61,039 nt of DNA from Akkermansia sp. (GTDB lineage: Bacteria; Verrucomicrobiota; Verrucomicrobiia; Verrucomicrobiales; Akkermansiaceae). The notes under the pieces are model-generated. The model saw only the letters and a program-made list of their open reading frames with translations. It made no database searches and was not told the DNA's origin. The first letter of the stretch is position 1, and every line of letters starts with the position of its first letter. Location: the NCBI GenBank assembly GCA_017521405.1, contig JAFXCP010000032.1, positions 1 to 61,039 of the forward strand, given 5' to 3'. The translations under genes were made by a program, and so were the position numbers. Below, one piece after another: positions 57,915-61,039 of this stretch.

Positions 57915-58516
57915 ATAAAATCCCCCTCATCATCGCCACCCGGAACAAACACAAAGCAGAGGAAATCGCCAAAATACTCCCGGAGCAGTTTGAGCTGCAT
58001 ACCCTTGCGGAATACCCGGATGCCCCGGACCCCGAGGAAACCGGCCGCACTTTTGCGGAAAATGCCTGCATTAAAGCAGAGGCCATATCCGCCTGCTACC
58101 CCGGCTTAGTCGTGGCGGATGATAGCGGCATCTGCGTGGATTTGCTCTCCGGTATGCCCGGCATCATGTCCGCCCGCTTTGCCGGCACCCATGGGGAGGA
58201 TATGGAAAATAACCGCAAACTCCTGCGCGAGCTGTCTGCCCTCCCCGGGCAAGCCCCCTATACCGCGCGCTATGTATGCGCCATAAGCCTGGCCCGGGGC
58301 GGGCAGGAAATCGCCCACTTCGAAGGCCGAGTGGAAGGCTGCATCACCCTCCGCCCCCAAGGCAGCGGCGGGTTCGGGTACGACCCCCTCTTCATCCCGG
58401 AAGGCTACCGCTGCACCATGGCGGAGCTGAGTGCCGAGGAGAAAAACCGCATCTCCCACCGCGCCCGCGCTCTGGAACTGCTGGAGGCGCACCTCCGCCG
58501 CATGCTGAATGCTTAA
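57911..58516 (+). CDS. rdgB: XTP/dITP pyrophosphatase (RdgB/HAM1)
   Basis: 201 residues from MNKIPLIIATRNKHKAEEI. It hydrolyses non-canonical purine triphosphates. Markers are ATRNKHKAEEI, ETGRTFAENACIKAEA, VVADDSGICVDLLSGMPGIMSARF and GSGGFGYDPLFIP. The frame is open far upstream inside the MATE gene, but only this ATG gives the family N-terminus. Its stop overlaps that of the convergent ankyrin gene. Confidence 0.97.
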   Translation: MNKIPLIIATRNKHKAEEIAKILPEQFELHTLAEYPDAPDPEETGRTFAENACIKAEAISACYPGLVVADDSGICVDLLSGMPGIMSARFAGTHGEDMENNRKLLRELSALPGQAPYTARYVCAISLARGGQEIAHFEGRVEGCITLRPQGSGGFGYDPLFIPEGYRCTMAELSAEEKNRISHRARALELLEAHLRRMLNA

Positions 58517-59109
58517 TCCTCGTGGTGGTGGCTGCAGGAGCAGCCCTCCTCCCCGCAGGAACAGGAATGCCCGGTGGCACTCTGCGGCTCATAATCCGCA
58601 TCCTCAATCTCCGGCGGCAGGGGCACATCGTCCTCCGGGTGGTAGGGCGGCTCTAAGCGAGCTGCCAACTCCGGCGTGGCCGCCAATTCTGCGGCGAACC
58701 GCCCCATTTGGTCGCGAGTACGCAAGCGCGCCCCCGCTGCCAGCAACTTGTCCACAATTGAATCGTACCCATACTGTGCTGCCAAGTGCAGCGGCGGCAT
58801 CCCGTATGCATTGCGCGCATTCGGGTCTGCCCCCAGTGCCAGTAAAAGCTCAATGAGTGCCTCATCCGGTTCCACCTCCATGGCCGCCAACTCCGGTCCT
58901 AAATCCACCTCATCCTGCAGCAGCATCGTGGCTGCCGGGCGCAGCTCTGCCGGGTCACCACCATTTAACAACTCCTCCAGAAACTCCTGCACCGGCTCAT
59001 CATAATCTTCCGGATCCAGTTCTGCCGCCATCTCGCGCAGCTCCTCCGCTTCCACGCGCGGCTTCTCCTCCTCCTCAATGGTGATGCTGTTCCACTGTAA
59101 ATCGCTCAT
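58513..59109 (-). CDS. ankyrin-repeat protein with Cys/His-rich tail
   Basis: 198 residues from MSDLQWNSITIEEEE (59109); an ATG four codons upstream is possible. An acidic N-terminal half leads to about two ankyrin repeats (ALIELLLALGADPNARNAYG, then MPPLHLAAQYGYDSIVDKLLAAGA). The C-terminus GHSCSCGEEGCSCSHHHED could bind metal, for example Zn or Ni. No signal peptide. The partner is unknown. Confidence 0.8.
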   Translation of the reverse strand: MSDLQWNSITIEEEEKPRVEAEELREMAAELDPEDYDEPVQEFLEELLNGGDPAELRPAATMLLQDEVDLGPELAAMEVEPDEALIELLLALGADPNARNAYGMPPLHLAAQYGYDSIVDKLLAAGARLRTRDQMGRFAAELAATPELAARLEPPYHPEDDVPLPPEIEDADYEPQSATGHSCSCGEEGCSCSHHHED

Positions 59110-59429
59110 GCACGCCATCATAGCGCATTCCCCCGCATTTGACCAGCCTAAATCCCGGAAAACAGCCCTCCTATATCCCCGGAAACGTTTGAAATCGTTT
59201 ACCTCTCACTCTTAATAGTTTGGAAAATATTGCACGTATATCGTATTCCAAAACCACAAGAATACTTTCTTAACACTCAGGTATACCTCAGCTTGCATTT
59301 TCTTTTTCAAAGCACATGTGATTTTTATTGCCCATAGATGAAAAATATAACTCTCTTACATCTCAATGTTGATTTTTCCCATCTTTCGTGTTTGACTGCG
59401 GTTTTAGAAACCGCTATCATGATGACACT
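59110..59429. other. AT-rich intergenic region upstream of a surface-protein gene
   Basis: No ORF or RNA family is recognised in this 320-bp divergent gap. It is AT-rich and contains the promoter and palindrome described at 59392-59420. Confidence 0.5.
59392..59420 (+). promoter_or_regulatory. promoter with palindrome filling its spacer
   Basis: TTGACT (59392-59397), 17-bp spacer (59398-59414), TATCAT (59415-59420). The spacer itself is the palindrome GCGGTTT-TAG-AAACCGC, so a dimeric regulator bound there would sit between -35 and -10. +1 is about two bases before ATG 59430. Confidence 0.7.
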
Positions 59430-61039
59430 ATGAGACTGCATCTCCCCTCTCGTTTATTTCGTGACGTCATCGCTTTGATGGTGGCAGTTCCCTCCGCTCT
59501 GTATGCTGCCTACACGGCACCCACGGAAATTGTGATTCCGGAGTTGTATACCACTGAAGTACTGGTAGATGAAGTGAGCGATATTTCAGCTTACGCTAAC
59601 TCTGCCGATGCAATTGCTTTCCGGCTCATCGAGGATGTGGGCATCAGCGCTCTGGATGATGTACTGATGGAATCGGGGCTGGGTTCCTTCTATTTCACCA
59701 GCCATGCCCCGGAGGCACTCAAATCCCTGAGCTTCTCGGATAATACCGCTTGCCTTTTCAATGTGAGCGCAGAAAAATTCCTGGAATTCATCGCGCTTCA
59801 GGATGTCAGTTTCAATAGAAACACCGGCCCCATTCATGGAGAAGAGAACAGCACTATCACCTTAAATTGTAACGAGGCGGTCACCTTTAGCGAGAATACG
59901 TCTTCCTCCTCCGGCGGCGCGATTTATGGGGGCAAGGATAGCACCATTATGCTGAGCAACAACGACATGGTGAGCTTCAGCGAGAACACGTCTTCCGGCT
60001 CCGGCGGCGCGATTTATGGGGGCAAGGATAGCACCATCATGCTGAGCAACAACGGCACGGTGAGCTTCAGCGGGAACACGGCTTCCTACGGCGGCGCGAT
60101 TTATGGGAGATCCTACTCCTCCAGCACCATCACGCTGAGTAACAACGGCATGGTGAACTTCAGCGGGAACACGGCTTCCTACAGTGGCGGCGCGATTTAT
60201 GGGGACGCCCGCAGCCGCATCACGCTGAGCAACAACGGCGAGGTGACCTTCAGCGGGAACACGGCTTCCGGCTCCACCAACGGCTCCGGCGGCGCGATTT
60301 ATGGGAGCAGCTCCTCCAGCCGCATCACGCTGAGCGACAACGACACGGTGACCTTCAGCGGGAACACGGCTTCCTGCACCGGCGGCGCGATTTATGGGGA
60401 CTACAAAAGCACCATCACGCTGAGCAACAACGGCATGGTGACCTTCAGCGGGAACACGGCTTCCTCCTACGGCGGCGCGATTTATTCGGGCAGCAATCTG
60501 CACATCCGCAACAATGATTCCGTGGAATTTGCGGGCAATGTGGAGAAATCCGGTTCTACTTATCGACTGAGGAGCATATATGTATACGGCGGCAGTGGGG
60601 ATGTCGTGTCACTCTCTGCAGCGGAGGGGAAGAGTATCATCTTTCGGGATTCGGTTTACATCGACAGCGGTACCACGGTGGATTTGAATGCCGATTACAA
60701 TGGTCTTGCGCAGAAGGGCGATATTCTCTTTACCGGCGCTACCACGGAGGCGGATTTGCTGGCGGTGAAGGGCAGTGCCGGCACGGCGGAGGAGATTCTG
60801 AATTCCCGCACCACGGAGGTGCTTGCGATGACGAATCTGTACGGCGGGCGCCTGCGTGTGGAGGATGGCGCGGTGTACCAAGGACAAGGTATCACTGTTC
60901 ATGAGGGCTCGGAAGCCACGGTGCGGGTGAAGGATGCCACGCTGAACCACAAGGGCTATAACTTGAGCTTCGCTTCCGGCACGGCACTGGAGGTGGAAGG
61001 CAGCAGCACCATTAGCGGCAATGTGGTGCTGAATGATGG
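59430..61039 (+). CDS. repeat beta-helix surface protein, 3' end cut by the window
   Basis: At least 536 residues, open at the right edge. The signal peptide (about 1-28, ending LYAAY) is followed by a linker and at least seven tandem units of 29-34 residues with the pattern GGAIYG-x-S-x-ITLSNNG-x-V-x-FSGNTAS, then a non-repeat beta-rich region (DSGTTVDLNADYNG, GATTEADLLAVKG). This is a pectin-lyase-like or autotransporter passenger of the polymorphic-membrane-protein style (GGAI and FxxN motifs). The end, either a barrel or a PEP-CTERM tail, lies outside. All spacings are multiples of three, so copy changes keep frame. Confidence 0.8.
   Translation, partial: MRLHLPSRLFRDVIALMVAVPSALYAAYTAPTEIVIPELYTTEVLVDEVSDISAYANSADAIAFRLIEDVGISALDDVLMESGLGSFYFTSHAPEALKSLSFSDNTACLFNVSAEKFLEFIALQDVSFNRNTGPIHGEENSTITLNCNEAVTFSENTSSSSGGAIYGGKDSTIMLSNNDMVSFSENTSSGSGGAIYGGKDSTIMLSNNGTVSFSGNTASYGGAIYGRSYSSSTITLSNNGMVNFSGNTASYSGGAIYGDARSRITLSNNGEVTFSGNTASGSTNGSGGAIYGSSSSSRITLSDNDTVTFSGNTASCTGGAIYGDYKSTITLSNNGMVTFSGNTASSYGGAIYSGSNLHIRNNDSVEFAGNVEKSGSTYRLRSIYVYGGSGDVVSLSAAEGKSIIFRDSVYIDSGTTVDLNADYNGLAQKGDILFTGATTEADLLAVKGSAGTAEEILNSRTTEVLAMTNLYGGRLRVEDGAVYQGQGITVHEGSEATVRVKDATLNHKGYNLSFASGTALEVEGSSTISGNVVLND
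59913..60487 (+). repeat. tandem coding repeats, seven GGAIYG units
   Basis: GGCGGCGCGATTTAT starts at 59913, 60003, 60090, 60186, 60288, 60381 and 60471 (spacing 87-102 bp). The first two units are nearly identical over 90 bp, which favours slippage or recombination. Confidence 0.9.

Noticed and set aside
36000-58000. Local GC skew as proof of the origin
   Set aside because: By eye the strand bias flips several times with gene composition in this window, so it neither supports nor excludes an origin; whole-genome cumulative skew is required.
59913-60487. CRISPR array or non-coding tandem repeat
   Set aside because: Spacing is always a multiple of three, and the units read continuously as one protein with GGAIYG-type repeats.

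Overview
The window reads as bacterial chromosome from a Gram-negative member of the Verrucomicrobiota, most like Akkermansia or a close relative. This is inferred from gene content, because no rRNA is present. The evidence is a PEP-CTERM-tailed secreted protein, a long repeat beta-helix surface protein, an M60 (mucin-type) metallopeptidase, an N-acetylhexosamine kinase, a fused SecDF, carboxynorspermidine synthase, and LPS genes (kdsA, lptC/A/B). The DNA is fairly GC-rich and gene-dense, with many ATGA or TGATG stop/start overlaps. I see no prophage, transposase, CRISPR array, tRNA or rRNA.

Layout. At 1-192 (- strand) there is a strong promoter and a structured leader for a gene beyond the left edge. 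Then follow a PEP-CTERM protein, rplI, carboxynorspermidine synthase and an OprB-type porin (all -). 5.5-10.7 kb (+) is an LPS block: kdsA-lptC-lptA-lptB followed by an orphan OppF-like ATPase. 11.3-15.4 kb has an ankyrin protein coupled to an M60 peptidase, then poxB. 15.4-18.4 kb (-) holds two secreted unknowns around a NahK-like kinase. 18.6-29.8 kb (+) holds an RmlD-like reductase, a stand-alone SecD head-like protein, secDF, a chelatase-like protein with a DUF167 partner, dnaX, ybaB and a tripartite ABC exporter. 30-36 kb has a small regulator-like ORF with a short glycosyltransferase, a cytoplasmic six-hairpin glycosidase with purB, and a Na+/alanine symporter. 36.4-47.5 kb is all on the - strand: tsf, rpsB, a family-4-like uracil-DNA glycosylase, two large secreted proteins, a thioredoxin-like protein, miaA and three DUF805 membrane proteins. 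From 47.87 to 58.5 kb every intact gene is on the + strand: argS, a TPR protein, two pairs of lipoprotein paralogues, ribD, a metallophosphoesterase, a MATE pump and rdgB. The window ends inside a repeat-rich surface protein.

Most notable is the region 45.0-52.6 kb. It holds three parS-like palindromes (45082, 47799, 50921), a divergent gene-direction switch at about 47.8 kb with a candidate 6S RNA beside it, and a 318-bp AT-rich gap (52265-52582) packed with TTATTCAC DnaA-box-like octamers. Together these suggest the chromosomal origin/centromere domain, although dnaA and parAB are not here. A second general signal is that many genes have good -35/-10 promoters whose predicted start site falls on, or a few bases before, the start codon. 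Leaderless or near-leaderless mRNA therefore looks common. This also fixes several start codons (argS, secDF, ribD, dnaX and several lipoproteins).

Other second-look items are a DnaX whose two middle zinc cysteines are Asp and Glu, a uracil-DNA glycosylase without Fe-S cysteines, tandem lipoproteins with a Cys-His-Asp transglutaminase-like triad, a DUF4143-ATPase remnant beside 33-bp repeats, and an operator-like palindrome filling the spacer of the last gene's promoter.
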